A stretch of 56,426 nt of DNA from RGIG4576 sp964536025 (lineage in GTDB: Bacteria; Bacteroidota; Bacteroidia; Bacteroidales; Muribaculaceae): assembly GCA_964536025.1 (NCBI GenBank), contig CAZHXA010000012.1:1-56426 (forward strand), in the 5' to 3' direction. Below are positions 8,636 to 16,722 of the stretch, piece by piece (position 1 is the stretch's first letter; each line of letters starts with the position of its first letter). Made by a program: the position numbers and the translations under genes. The notes under the pieces were generated by a model. It saw nothing but the letters and a program-made list of their open reading frames with translations. It had not been told where the DNA came from and searched no databases.

Positions 8636-9121
8636 ATGAAGAAAACATTTTTGAAGGTTGTGACTGCATGTCTATTCCTTGTTTTCTTGACTGCTTACGG
8701 TTCCAATCCTTGTGATGACCGTATTGGTTACTTGGCTCCTAATTTAGTTGTGAAAAACAGTGAATGTGAGAAAGAAATTCAGCAGTTAAAGGGAAAATAT
8801 GTGTTGCTCGCATTTTGGACTTCGGTGGATGTTAATTCGCGGATAACCAACTTGCAATATGATCGTGCCGTTAGGCAATTAGATGGAATAGATTTTATAT
8901 CTGTTAATTTTGACCGCTCTCAAGGAGTTTTTCAAGAGATTGTAAAAGTAGACAAGCTAAATGTAGAATCACAATTTTATGACCTTGACGGATGCGATTC
9001 AAAATTATATTTGCGTTACGAACTTGGTCGAGGAATGAAAACCCTACTATTAGACAAATCAGGGAAAATTATTGCAGAAAATCCAAACCCTCAAGACTTA
9101 AAAAACTTGATTAAAATGTAA
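8636..9121 (+). CDS. Exported thioredoxin-fold protein without CxxC
   Basis: 161 residues: an N-terminal hydrophobic export signal (residues 1-20) and a thioredoxin/redoxin-like fold. The stretch YVLLAFWTSVDVNSR sits where redoxins have the W-C-x-x-C active site, but both cysteines are absent, so disulfide chemistry is unlikely. The strand pattern DFISVNFD, LLLDKSGKIIAENP and the final NLIKM fit the fold. The signal ends LTAY-GS, one base change (TGC to TAC) away from a canonical lipobox LTAC-GS, so homologs may be lipoproteins. It is a single-gene unit with its own promoter, structured leader and terminator. Function unknown. Confidence 0.8.
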   Translation: MKKTFLKVVTACLFLVFLTAYGSNPCDDRIGYLAPNLVVKNSECEKEIQQLKGKYVLLAFWTSVDVNSRITNLQYDRAVRQLDGIDFISVNFDRSQGVFQEIVKVDKLNVESQFYDLDGCDSKLYLRYELGRGMKTLLLDKSGKIIAENPNPQDLKNLIKM

Positions 9122-9125
9122 AAAA

Positions 9126-9157
9126 AAAGGCGATAAAGATTTATCTTTACCGCCTTT
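9126..9157. terminator. Bidirectional terminator between thioredoxin-like and M23 genes
   Basis: A 15-bp inverted repeat (AAAGGCGATAAAGAT / ATCTTTACCGCCTTT) with one mismatch and a 2-base loop lies between convergent genes. A-runs and T-runs flank the stem on both strands. Confidence 0.85.
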
Positions 9158-9181
9158 TCAATTATTATGAAACAAACATTA

Positions 9182-10117
9182 TTACTTGATTCTAATTACT
9201 TTACCTACTTTAAGTGTTGAATTCTTTTTCAATCCGTTTAGTCTGCATAGGTTTGTTACAGAAGTACCGTGACGACTTGCAATTTTGCCTAAACTATCAC
9301 CTTTGCGAATTCTGTAGGTTGCTTTACCTTTGTAAGTATTACTTTTGCTTGCACTATAACGTGAAGATGGAGAATAATTACGTGATTTTTTGAAAGTATT
9401 CTTATCAAATGTATAAGTATCGGTGTGAGTAGTTTTGTTCTCAAAATCAAAAATTGCTGCCGGGTTGATAGCATATCCCATATAGCGTGTTTCAAAATGC
9501 AGGTGAGAACCGAAACTGCGACCTGTGTTTCCTCCTAATGCAATAGGTTGTCCTACTTTTACGTCTTCTCCTTCGTTTACGAGGAATTTAGATAAGTGTC
9601 CGTAAACAGTTTCAAGGTCGTTTTCATGACGCAAAATTATGTAATAACCATATCCTTTACGCTCAAAGTTAGTTAAGCGAACTCTACCGCTGAATGCTGC
9701 ATATACGGTGTCGCCAGTTTGAAGTTTTAGGTCAACACCTTTGTGCATGCGTCTGAAACGAGGACGATAACCATAAGCCGAAGTTACTCTTCCGGGACAA
9801 GGAATACAGAATTTGCTTACGTCTATAACTTTAGTGTCGGGAACTTTGTTTGGGTCGTAAGGGTTTACCAAACGGCTGTTCCAACCTTCAGTGTATATGT
9901 CTATTTCCGGTTCTTCCTCTTCAATCCATTTGTTGGCAAAATCGGTGGTTTCTTGCAATGATATTTGGTCTTGCACTTTTGATTGGTGTGCAAGTAATCT
10001 TGCATGAGCTTTATTGTGACTTGAAACCGATTGCAAGTTTTGAGCATTGCCGGTTTGAACGAAACATAAAGCCGAAACTATAGTAAGTCCTGTTGTTATA
10101 AGTTTTTTTAAATTCAT
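9182..10117 (-). CDS. Secreted M23 metallopeptidase with C-terminal LysM
   Basis: Likely a peptidoglycan endopeptidase or an envelope division/NlpD-like factor. A signal peptide (residues 1-25, ending GNAQ) is followed by a spacer and an M23 domain (about 105-225). Zinc ligands are visible: His125 and Asp129 in HKGVDL and His207 in GSHLHFE (His205 catalytic). A single LysM (about 267-311, YRIRKGDSLGKIASRHGTS) binds peptidoglycan glycan strands. With all active-site residues kept it should be an active enzyme. It lies 31 bases after ndk on the same strand. Confidence 0.93.
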   Translation of the reverse strand: MNLKKLITTGLTIVSALCFVQTGNAQNLQSVSSHNKAHARLLAHQSKVQDQISLQETTDFANKWIEEEEPEIDIYTEGWNSRLVNPYDPNKVPDTKVIDVSKFCIPCPGRVTSAYGYRPRFRRMHKGVDLKLQTGDTVYAAFSGRVRLTNFERKGYGYYIILRHENDLETVYGHLSKFLVNEGEDVKVGQPIALGGNTGRSFGSHLHFETRYMGYAINPAAIFDFENKTTHTDTYTFDKNTFKKSRNYSPSSRYSASKSNTYKGKATYRIRKGDSLGKIASRHGTSVTNLCRLNGLKKNSTLKVGKVIRIK

Positions 10118-10148
10118 TTAGTTCTAATCTCCATTTTAATATGATGCT

Positions 10149-10610
10149 TTATAGCTCATCGGTAGCATAAAGCAAATTAATTGTAGAAGGAGTGTAATCA
10201 TAGATTTCATCAGGTTTAAAGAAGCGATTTATTTCAATAATTGCATTCTCAACCGAATCGGAAGTGTGAATTATGTTCTCTTGTCCGCTGACGCTGAAAT
10301 CTCCTCTTATTGTGCCGGGTGTGGCATTCCTTCCATTTGTTGTTCCGGTCATTGAGCGTACCACTTGTACTGCTTCTTTTCCGGCAAGACACATTACGAT
10401 AACCGGAAGTGCCTTCATTGAAGTTTTAATCCTGTTGAAAAATGGACGATCAGCAAGATGTGCATAATGCTCATCAAGTATTTCGTCGGTTAGTTGAATC
10501 ATTTTCATTCCGGCTATAATAAGACCTTTATTTGTGAATCGCGTTATTATTTCTCCTGCTATTCCTCGTCCTATTGCCGATGGTTTTAGTATAACTAAGG
10601 TCCTTTCCAT
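10149..10610 (-). CDS. ndk: Nucleoside diphosphate kinase
   Basis: Transfers the gamma phosphate between nucleoside triphosphates and diphosphates through a phosphohistidine. The catalytic His lies in the family motif N-x-x-H-x-S-D-S (NIIHTSDS), and the nucleotide-site pattern RTLVILKP and GTTNGRNATPGTIRGDF is intact. The frame extends upstream to a TTG at 10637, but the ATG at 10610 starts exactly at the family N-terminus and the TTG lies inside the predicted promoter. The resulting 153 residues is normal. The M23 peptidase gene follows. Confidence 0.95.
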   Translation of the reverse strand: MERTLVILKPSAIGRGIAGEIITRFTNKGLIIAGMKMIQLTDEILDEHYAHLADRPFFNRIKTSMKALPVIVMCLAGKEAVQVVRSMTGTTNGRNATPGTIRGDFSVSGQENIIHTSDSVENAIIEINRFFKPDEIYDYTPSTINLLYATDEL

Positions 10611-10634
10611 GATTCTATTAGGTTTAAAACTTTT

Positions 10635-10642
10635 CAAAGTTA
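10635..10642 (-). promoter_or_regulatory. -7 promoter element for ndk
   Basis: TAACTTTG on the minus strand matches TAnnTTTG and sits 24 bases before the ndk ATG. The expected -33 position reads AAAA, so that half is poor. The remaining intergenic DNA to 10816 is AT-rich and shows no gene. Confidence 0.5.
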
Positions 10643-10816
10643 AAGAATAAAATTTGAAAATAAAAATTCAGTGAAAACAATATTTATATTCATTAATATG
10701 TATATAAATTTGCTTGTGAGGGTTAATGTGTAGATTTACAGATGTTTAATGTGTTATTTGCTGAAACCCTTTTATGATTAATTAACGTTGTAAATATGTT
10801 GATAATTAGGCAATTC

Positions 10817-12907
10817 CTAACTTATCAAGCTCCAGTTAGCTTGTTTTCGGAACAGGAATGTCAATTGTTTTGTCAATGAGGCGTTTTCGTAGAGGTTCAA
10901 TCCTGGGTCATTTTCAAGTATTTCGGTAGCTGCATCGCGTGCTATTTGAACTATTTGCCCATCGCGAGCAAGATTGGTTATTTTTAAATTGAATGCTATA
11001 CCGCTTTGTTGTGTTCCTTCCATGTCACCGGGTCCTCGTAGCTTCATATCTTCTTCTGCAACGATAAAACCGTCGTTAGTTTCGGTCATTACATGAAGAC
11101 GATGCTTTGTATCTTTGCTAAGTTGTTGTTTTGACATTAAGATACAATAAGATTGGTCGGCTCCACGTCCTACGCGTCCTCGCAATTGATGTAATTGAGC
11201 AAGTCCGAAACGCTCGGCGTTCTCAATTACCATAACTGATGCGTTGGGAACGTTTACTCCAACTTCAATAACGGTAGTAGCTACCATAATATCCGCTTTG
11301 TGGTTGACAAAAAGTTGCATTTGGTAATCTTTTTCCGATGGTCGCATTTTTCCGTGAACGAAGCACACTTTATAGCTCGGAAAAGTTTCTTTTATTATTT
11401 CATATCCTTCTTCAAGATTTTTTAAATCAAGTTTTTCGTTTTCTTGAATCAATGGGAATACGATATATATTTGTCGTCCGAGTTTTAATTGTTCGCCAAT
11501 AAAGCGATAAACGGCATGTCGATTATTGTCAAATCTTAAAACTGTTGTAACCGGTTTTCTTCCGGGTGGTAATTCATCGATAACAGAGACTTCAAGGTCT
11601 CCGTAAACTGTCATGGCGAGAGTGCGAGGTATGGGAGTTGCCGTCATTACCAATATGTGTGGCGGTGTTGTGTTTTTTTGCCACATTTTTGCTCGTTGAG
11701 CTACTCCGAATCGATGCTGTTCATCAATAACCACCATGCCGAGATTGTGGAAGTAGACGTTGTCTTCAAGAACTGCATGAGTACCCACAAGTATGTCCAA
11801 TTCTCCGTTTGAGAGTTGTGAGTGGATTATTTCGCGTTCCGATTTTTTCGTTGAACCGGTAAGTAATTTTACGTTTACTCCTATTTTGCTCAACATTTCA
11901 TTTGCTGTAACATAATGTTGAGTGGCAAGTATTTCGGTAGGAGCAATAATACATGCTTGATAGCCATTGTCGAGTGCAATAAGCATCGACATTATTGCTA
12001 CCATAGTTTTGCCACTACCTACATCGCCTTGTAACAGTCGATTCATCTGTCGTCCGTTACCCATGTCTTTGCGAATCTCCTTGATAACTCTTTTTTGAGC
12101 TTGCGTAAGAGGGAACGGCAAAATATTGTTATAGAAATTATTGAAATAATCGCCTATTTTAGTGAATTTAAATCCTATTATTTTGTTGCTTCGTGCTTTT
12201 GCAAAGCGAAGTATGTTTAATTGAAGAAAAAATAATTCTTCAAATTTTAATCGAAGTTGTGCACGCTGCAAGTCATGTATGGAACGAGGCATGTGTATGT
12301 TTATCAAAGCCTCATGTAATCCCATAAGTTTATATTTGTCAATAATGTACTTGGGCAATGTTTCATCGATTTTACGTATCGATGAAAGCAAGTTTTCTTC
12401 CAATTGCTGAATAGTTCGAGAAGAAATAGCTTTGTTACGCATTGTTTCAGTGAGCGTGTATATTCCTCTCAACCCTTTAGGCTCGGTATTAGGTTTTGAT
12501 TCTTCTATTTCGGGGTGTGAAATGCTGTATCGGTTATTATATAGGGTTGGTTTTCCGAATATAATGTATTCTTTGCCTATTACGAGTGAGTCTTGTATCC
12601 TTTTTACCGAATTGAACCACACTGTTTCAATAGTACCCGTTCCATCACCGAAAAGTGCGTGTAAGCGTTTACGAACACCTTCTCCTTGTTGAGCAAAAGT
12701 AATGAATTTACCTTTTAGCTGGATGGAAGGCATCTCACCTGAAATCTCATTGATTTTATGTATTTGAGTCTTGTCGATATACCTGAATGGGAAATAATAT
12801 AGCAAGTCATAATAAGTGTGTATGCCCAATTCTTTTGCCAATAGTTCGGCTCGTTTAGGACCTACACCTTTTAAATATTTTATGTCCAAGCGTATTATGT
12901 CATTCAT
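10817..12907 (-). CDS. recG: ATP-dependent DNA helicase RecG
   Basis: Branch-migrating helicase that regresses stalled forks and processes Holliday junctions. The N-terminal wedge/OB region (residues 1-180) begins with a helix-hairpin-helix-like YLKGVGPKRAELL. The helicase core has Walker A GDVGSGKT (294-301), a DEQH box (395-398) and motif VI HQLRGRVGRG. A C-terminal RecG-type end follows. The 696-residue length is normal. Its start overlaps the last 8 bases of ispD, so the two are co-transcribed. Confidence 0.96.
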   Translation of the reverse strand: MNDIIRLDIKYLKGVGPKRAELLAKELGIHTYYDLLYYFPFRYIDKTQIHKINEISGEMPSIQLKGKFITFAQQGEGVRKRLHALFGDGTGTIETVWFNSVKRIQDSLVIGKEYIIFGKPTLYNNRYSISHPEIEESKPNTEPKGLRGIYTLTETMRNKAISSRTIQQLEENLLSSIRKIDETLPKYIIDKYKLMGLHEALINIHMPRSIHDLQRAQLRLKFEELFFLQLNILRFAKARSNKIIGFKFTKIGDYFNNFYNNILPFPLTQAQKRVIKEIRKDMGNGRQMNRLLQGDVGSGKTMVAIMSMLIALDNGYQACIIAPTEILATQHYVTANEMLSKIGVNVKLLTGSTKKSEREIIHSQLSNGELDILVGTHAVLEDNVYFHNLGMVVIDEQHRFGVAQRAKMWQKNTTPPHILVMTATPIPRTLAMTVYGDLEVSVIDELPPGRKPVTTVLRFDNNRHAVYRFIGEQLKLGRQIYIVFPLIQENEKLDLKNLEEGYEIIKETFPSYKVCFVHGKMRPSEKDYQMQLFVNHKADIMVATTVIEVGVNVPNASVMVIENAERFGLAQLHQLRGRVGRGADQSYCILMSKQQLSKDTKHRLHVMTETNDGFIVAEEDMKLRGPGDMEGTQQSGIAFNLKITNLARDGQIVQIARDAATEILENDPGLNLYENASLTKQLTFLFRKQANWSLIS

Positions 12908-13574
12908 TCTTCAAGAGTTCTTCAGCTATTAGTAAGTCTATGGAGTGTGTTATTTTGATGTTTCTCGGGCTGCCTGATGTGAGTGTTACATTGTGTCCAA
13001 AAGCTTCTACAACCGAAGCGTCATCGGTGAACGATTCAGAGAATGGTACGTTATATGCTGATTTTAGTAACATTGCGTCAAACGTTTGTGGAGTTTGTAC
13101 AGCTTTTAATTTGGCGCGTAAAAGAACTTTTGAATTTACATTATCATCATCCAATTGTCTAATGGTGTCGGTAACGTCTATTGCCGGGATAGCACTACCC
13201 GCAATAGAGGCTGTTGAAAATGCTTCGTTTATTATTTCAGCCGATACGAGAGGTCTTACCCCGTCGTGTATTGCAATAATGTCACCTTTGTTAGGATTGA
13301 TTGTATCAAGTGCGTTTTTTACAGAGCCGAAACGTGTAGAACCACCGCTTACTATTGTGTGCTTTATGTTGAAATAGTGTTTTTCGCATAAATCAACCCA
13401 ATCTTGTATTTGTGTTTCCGGTAGAACTGCGATGATTTCGGCATTGCAATTAGAAAAACGCTTTATTGTGTGCATGAGTACGGGTATTCCGCTTAATGGA
13501 AGAAATTGTTTTGGAATATTGCTTCCAAAACGTGTACCTTTTCCTCCTGCTACTATAATTGCATATTTTGTCAT
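12900..13574 (-). CDS. ispD: 2-C-methyl-D-erythritol 4-phosphate cytidylyltransferase
   Basis: Third step of the MEP isoprenoid pathway: CTP plus MEP gives CDP-ME. The N-terminal nucleotide-binding motif VAGGKGTRFGS.PKQFLPL (residues 8-27), HDGVRPLVS and KAVQTPQTF are all family signatures; Lys and Arg of the first motif bind CTP phosphates. 224 residues is typical. It shares 8 bases with recG. A promoter predicted at 13752-13720 would give a leader of about 140 bases containing a terminator-like hairpin (see findings). Confidence 0.95.
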   Translation of the reverse strand: MTKYAIIVAGGKGTRFGSNIPKQFLPLSGIPVLMHTIKRFSNCNAEIIAVLPETQIQDWVDLCEKHYFNIKHTIVSGGSTRFGSVKNALDTINPNKGDIIAIHDGVRPLVSAEIINEAFSTASIAGSAIPAIDVTDTIRQLDDDNVNSKVLLRAKLKAVQTPQTFDAMLLKSAYNVPFSESFTDDASVVEAFGHNVTLTSGSPRNIKITHSIDLLIAEELLKNE

Positions 13575-13626
13575 TCCAAAGTCTTTTTATTGCAAAATAA
13601 GTAAAAAGTGCGTTTATAAAAAAATT

Positions 13627-13657
13627 AAAAAGCGACTTTTCATCAAAGTCGCTTTTT
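13627..13657 (-). terminator. Terminator-like hairpin in the ispD leader
   Basis: A perfect 13-bp stem (AAAAAGCGACTTT / AAAGTCGCTTTTT) with a 5-base loop. On the minus strand it is followed by AATTTTTTT, a good T-run. It lies between a predicted promoter and the ispD start, so it acts either as an attenuator or as the end of a small RNA; it could also end read-through from lpxH. Confidence 0.65.
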
Positions 13658-13719
13658 AAGTCTTCAATAGGTATAATAATTTTTTTTAAGGTAAAAAAGA
13701 TTGTTTTAGGTTTATATTG

Positions 13720-13752
13720 CAAATATACGCCCTTATTTTAATATGGGTCAAA
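13720..13752 (-). promoter_or_regulatory. Predicted minus-strand promoter upstream of ispD
   Basis: On the minus strand TTTG (13752-13749), 21 bases, then TATATTTG (13727-13720): both halves match the Bacteroidota consensus. The predicted start is near 13715. Confidence 0.6.
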
Positions 13753-13789
13753 TAAAAAAACATGTTTTAAAATATGTTTTTTTTATTTG
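13749..13789. terminator. AT-rich bidirectional hairpin
   Basis: CAAATAAAAAAACAT (13749-13763) pairs with ATGTTTTTTTTATTTG (13774-13789) with one bulged base and a 10-base loop. The stem is long but nearly free of G/C. It may end the sufT-lpxH transcript, 263 bases after lpxH, and its outer arm contains the -33 box of the next promoter. Confidence 0.45.
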
Positions 13790-14051
13790 AATTTGGTGCA
13801 GAAATAGAATTAGTCTTATAAGTAGTTGAAAAATAGAGGAAAACGGCTTTGTTTGATGCGTTTGTTAAAATATATTAATATAAAGATGAGGGCCATAACA
13901 AAAAACGTTTTATAATTCCAAAAAATGTTTTTTCGTCATGTTTGACTGCCGTTTTGCTTTGATGATGCTTCGTTTTTTATGGGAAAACAGCTTATTATGC
14001 TTGCATTTTGTTGTGTTTCGAGTTTTGGAATATTAACATATGTGTGATATT

Positions 14052-14804
14052 TCATTCTTTAAATGTCTTTATAACCATGTTATTTCCGTCAAATTCTGCG
14101 TAAGAGAATTTATCAATCCAGTCACCTAAAACAATGCAACGTACATTTTGTGATATGTGTTGGTTTGCTATTATATGTAAATGTCCGAAAACATAAAAAT
14201 CGATTTCAGAATGAGTTTTTGAGTAGTCTTTTGCAAAATCAATAACGTGGGTTAGATATTTTTCTGTTTTATATGTCTCATCATTATTTTCAGAAGCACG
14301 ACTATGGCTTGACCAATTATGAGCAAACGGAATTGTTATGCAGGAAGGTAGCAATGAATATAGAGCTTGACACATCTTATTGCGAAAGAGCCATCTTATT
14401 AAACGAAAAGACGCTTTTCTTTTACCTATAGCATCTCCATGATTTAAGAAAAAGCGTTTCCCAAGAATATCCTTTTCTTGTATTCCATCAATAATTTCTA
14501 TTCCTAACTCTTGAGGTAAATAGTCATAAATCCAGATGTCATGATTCCCTATAAACCAATATATTTTAATGCCGTTATCTGCAAGTTCGGCAAGTTTCCC
14601 GAAAAAACGCACATATCCCTTAGGTACGACATATTTGTATTCATACCAGTAATCCAAAATGTCACCCATTAAATATATTTCGCTGGCTTTTTCTTTAATG
14701 CTGTCAAGAAAACGTACGACACGTTTTTCCGATTTGAGAGAATCGGGTAAATATTTGGCACCCAAATGAAAGTCGGAAAGGAAAAATACCGATTTGTTAC
14801 TCAT
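14052..14804 (-). CDS. lpxH: UDP-2,3-diacylglucosamine diphosphatase (LpxH type)
   Basis: Calcineurin-like metallophosphoesterase expected to cleave UDP-2,3-diacylglucosamine to lipid X in lipid A synthesis. Metal-binding motifs are visible in order: DFHLG (Asp11, His13), GDILDYW (Asp48, Asp51), GNHD (86-89), NHGD (121-124) and a C-terminal GHLH. 250 residues fits the LpxH-like family of Bacteroidota. It follows sufT by 18 bases. Assignment to LpxH rather than another calcineurin-like phosphatase rests on the DFHLGA start and size; no lpx gene is adjacent. Confidence 0.85.
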   Translation of the reverse strand: MSNKSVFFLSDFHLGAKYLPDSLKSEKRVVRFLDSIKEKASEIYLMGDILDYWYEYKYVVPKGYVRFFGKLAELADNGIKIYWFIGNHDIWIYDYLPQELGIEIIDGIQEKDILGKRFFLNHGDAIGKRKASFRLIRWLFRNKMCQALYSLLPSCITIPFAHNWSSHSRASENNDETYKTEKYLTHVIDFAKDYSKTHSEIDFYVFGHLHIIANQHISQNVRCIVLGDWIDKFSYAEFDGNNMVIKTFKE

Positions 14805-14822
14805 GCTATAGTCTATAAAACG

Positions 14823-15143
14823 TTAAAGAAAACCAAGTTCCAATTTAGCTTCTTCACTCATCATTTCTTTATCCCATTCAGGTTCAAAAACTAATTGAAT
14901 GTCAAGACTTTTTACACCTTCCACGCCTTCTACTTTCATGCGAATGTCTTCCATGAGAAATTCCGAAGCCGGGCATGAAGGTGCCGTAAGCGTCATGTCT
15001 ATTTTTACGTGTCCGTTGTCTTGTACATCTATATTGTAAATAAGTCCGAGATTGTAAACGTCAACCGGTATTTCGGGATCGAATACAGTCTTAAGCATTT
15101 TTACAATATCTTCTTCAATGCGTAATTTTGTTGAATCTTCCAT
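14823..15143 (-). CDS. MIP18/DUF59 iron-sulfur assembly factor (SufT-like)
   Basis: A 106-residue single-domain MIP18-family protein. The motif VFDPEIPVDVYNLGLIY (residues 17-33) and the conserved cysteine in LTAPSCPASEFL are diagnostic. Members help mature or transfer Fe-S clusters. No suf operon is adjacent. A TAACTTTG -7 element on the minus strand at 15158-15151 would place the transcription start almost at the start codon. lpxH follows on the same strand. Confidence 0.9.
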   Translation of the reverse strand: MEDSTKLRIEEDIVKMLKTVFDPEIPVDVYNLGLIYNIDVQDNGHVKIDMTLTAPSCPASEFLMEDIRMKVEGVEGVKSLDIQLVFEPEWDKEMMSEEAKLELGFL

Positions 15144-15200
15144 AATGTTGCAAAGTTAAGTAATTTTGGTAATTAAATTGTTATTATAATAAAATGTAAA

Positions 15201-15231
15201 TTTGGTATTTGGCAAAAAGTCGTTATATTTG
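15201..15231 (+). promoter_or_regulatory. Promoter of the first small barrel gene
   Basis: TTTG (15201-15204), 19 bases, TATATTTG (15224-15231): a full match to the Bacteroidota consensus, 31 bases before the start codon. Confidence 0.8.
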
Positions 15232-15262
15232 TGCTAATTATTACTAACAAAAAGAAAATATT

Positions 15263-15871
15263 ATGAAGAATTTAAAAAGAATGCTATTTGTTGTAGCTGT
15301 GGTATTGATGGGGTTGAGTGCTTCAGCCGGAGGATTTAGATTTGGTGTTAAAGCCGGTGTAGCTTTGAATAACCTACATTTTAGCAAAGATGCTATCACT
15401 GATTTGAAAGACAAAGATAATCAAGCAGGTTTTACCGGTGGTGTTATGGCTGAATTTACAATACCTGTTGTGAATTTAGGTGTTGATGCATCATTAATGT
15501 ATGTGCATCGTCCGGCTATAGAAAATGAAAATGGAAAAATGAAGCGTGATTATATTGAAATTCCTGTAAATTTTAAATATAAAGTAAGTTTGCCATTTGT
15601 AGGAGATTTAATCACTCCTTATGCATTTACAGGTCCAAGTTTTGCATTTAAAACAGGAAAAAGTGAAATCAAGGACTTTGTAAAGAGTAAAAAATGTGAC
15701 ATTGCATGGAATGTGGGTCTTGGAGTTGAGTTGCTTAAGCACGTTCAAGTGGGTGCAAGTTATGGCTTTGGTATTACAAAAGCCGTTGAATTAATGGGTG
15801 CTAATAATCAGTCAGCAGGAATAGATGGTAAAAACAGATATTGGACAATAACAGCTGCTTATTTGTTCTAA
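15263..15871 (+). CDS. Outer-membrane beta-barrel protein (PorT-like fold)
   Basis: 202 residues with a signal peptide (about 1-22, ending SASA). The mature part is a series of amphipathic strands starting FRFGVKAGVALNNLHF, the usual opening of the Bacteroidota 'outer membrane protein beta-barrel' family, and ends in an aromatic strand WTITAAYLF, the BAM recognition type. Probably an 8-strand barrel; no transport or binding function can be assigned. The following gene has the same architecture and looks like a divergent paralog. It has its own promoter and terminator. Confidence 0.85.
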   Translation: MKNLKRMLFVVAVVLMGLSASAGGFRFGVKAGVALNNLHFSKDAITDLKDKDNQAGFTGGVMAEFTIPVVNLGVDASLMYVHRPAIENENGKMKRDYIEIPVNFKYKVSLPFVGDLITPYAFTGPSFAFKTGKSEIKDFVKSKKCDIAWNVGLGVELLKHVQVGASYGFGITKAVELMGANNQSAGIDGKNRYWTITAAYLF

Positions 15872-15906
15872 TATTGATTGGTTTTATAAAACAAGTTAAA
15901 AACATA

Positions 15907-15959
15907 GGCATTTTTACCTTTACGGCTTTTGCTGTAGGTGGAAATGCCGATTTTTTTTG
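15907..15959 (+). terminator. Intrinsic terminator after the first barrel gene
   Basis: GGCATTT..ACC (from 15907) pairs with GGT..AAATGCC (to 15948), and a run of T (15951-15958) follows. The T-run also supplies the -33 box of the next promoter. Confidence 0.8.
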
Positions 15960-15986
15960 TGATTACAATAAAATATGGTAGATTTG
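15956..15986 (+). promoter_or_regulatory. Promoter of the second barrel gene, overlapping the terminator
   Basis: TTTG (15956-15959) is the end of the upstream terminator's T-run; 19 bases later TAGATTTG (15979-15986) gives the -7 element. The start codon is 33 bases downstream. Confidence 0.75.
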
Positions 15987-16018
15987 CATAATATTTTTAA
16001 ACGATATAATAGTATAAA

Positions 16019-16642
16019 ATGAAAAAGATATTATCGATGGTAATGTTGTGCTTTATGGTGTTAAGCACAGGTACAACATGGGCACAAAGCAGTAGCAGAT
16101 GGGGAGTAGTGGCAGGAGCCGACATGACAGATTTAAAATTTGACCAAAATTTGTTTGCTGTTGACAAAAATTATGGAGCAACACTCGGTGTAACCGGAGA
16201 ATTAATGATGCCCGGTATAGGTTTTGGCTTTGATGCATCATTTTTATATACACAACGAGGTGCAAAGCTACATTTGGGAGAGCGTACTGTGTGGGCGATA
16301 GATGGTTATGGTAAAGAAAATTGCTTGTTGCACTACATTGAAATACCTATTCATTTGAAATTCAAATTCAAAAATTTGAACGGATTTGAAAATACTCTTA
16401 TGCCTATATTGTTTGCCGGACCAGAATTTTCGTTTCTTGTAGCTCATAGTGGAATAGATGCATTGAAATATCCGGGAGGCGAATTTGGTGTAAATGTGGG
16501 AGCCGGATTTGAGATTTTGCGTAAAGTACAAGTTAATGCAAGCTATTGTTGGGGTATGAGTTATGCTTTGAAAACAAAATTGCTTGATGATTTTATAGCC
16601 AAGAATCGCACTTTAAAAGTAACTTGTACATACTTCTTTTAA
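16019..16642 (+). CDS. Outer-membrane beta-barrel protein, paralog of the preceding gene
   Basis: 207 residues, signal peptide about 1-22 (ending TTWAQ), then strands beginning SRWGVVAGADMTDLKF and an aromatic final strand TLKVTCTYFF. Shared features with the preceding barrel include the early GAD/GVAL-N-L-F block, the IEIP...FKFK segment, a 'P..FAGPEFSF' loop and a late QVNASYCWG/QVGASYGFG strand. This indicates an old tandem duplication. Function is unknown beyond an outer-membrane location. Confidence 0.83.
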   Translation: MKKILSMVMLCFMVLSTGTTWAQSSSRWGVVAGADMTDLKFDQNLFAVDKNYGATLGVTGELMMPGIGFGFDASFLYTQRGAKLHLGERTVWAIDGYGKENCLLHYIEIPIHLKFKFKNLNGFENTLMPILFAGPEFSFLVAHSGIDALKYPGGEFGVNVGAGFEILRKVQVNASYCWGMSYALKTKLLDDFIAKNRTLKVTCTYFF

Positions 16643-16658
16643 ATAAATAAAATATCAT

Positions 16659-16692
16659 AATGTAGAGGTGGAGACAACTCCGTCTCTACATT
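16659..16692 (+). terminator. Terminator after the second barrel gene
   Basis: AATGTAGAG / CTCTACATT perfect outer stem with an inner GGAG / CTCC pair, followed by TTTT. It ends 31 bases before priA. Confidence 0.75.
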
Positions 16693-16722
16693 TTAGTATA
16701 AAAATCTAAGTAAAAATAGATT

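Larger units (their letters stand above)
13575..14051. other. 477-base noncoding region upstream of ispD
   Basis: Holds, from left to right, a terminator-like hairpin (13627-13657), a minus-strand promoter (13720-13752) and an AT-rich hairpin (13749-13789). From 13790 to 14051 I see only AT-rich DNA and very short frames (for example a 19-codon frame at 13856) with no supporting signals. Confidence 0.5.

Noticed and set aside
10608..10637. Longer ndk N-terminus starting at 10637
   Set aside because: The start would be TTG inside the -7 promoter element; the ATG at 10610 begins at the family N-terminus.
10700..10715. Plus-strand TAAATTTG near 10708 as a promoter
   Set aside because: It would only drive antisense transcription into recG, has no TTTG at -33, and such motifs are common by chance in AT-rich DNA.
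13450..13722. Minus-strand 90-codon ORF over the ispD start
   Set aside because: Out of frame with ispD, spans a terminator hairpin and ispD's own start, low-complexity sequence.
13856..13915. 19-codon plus-strand ORF in the ispD-lpxH gap
   Set aside because: No Shine-Dalgarno, promoter or protein-like composition.
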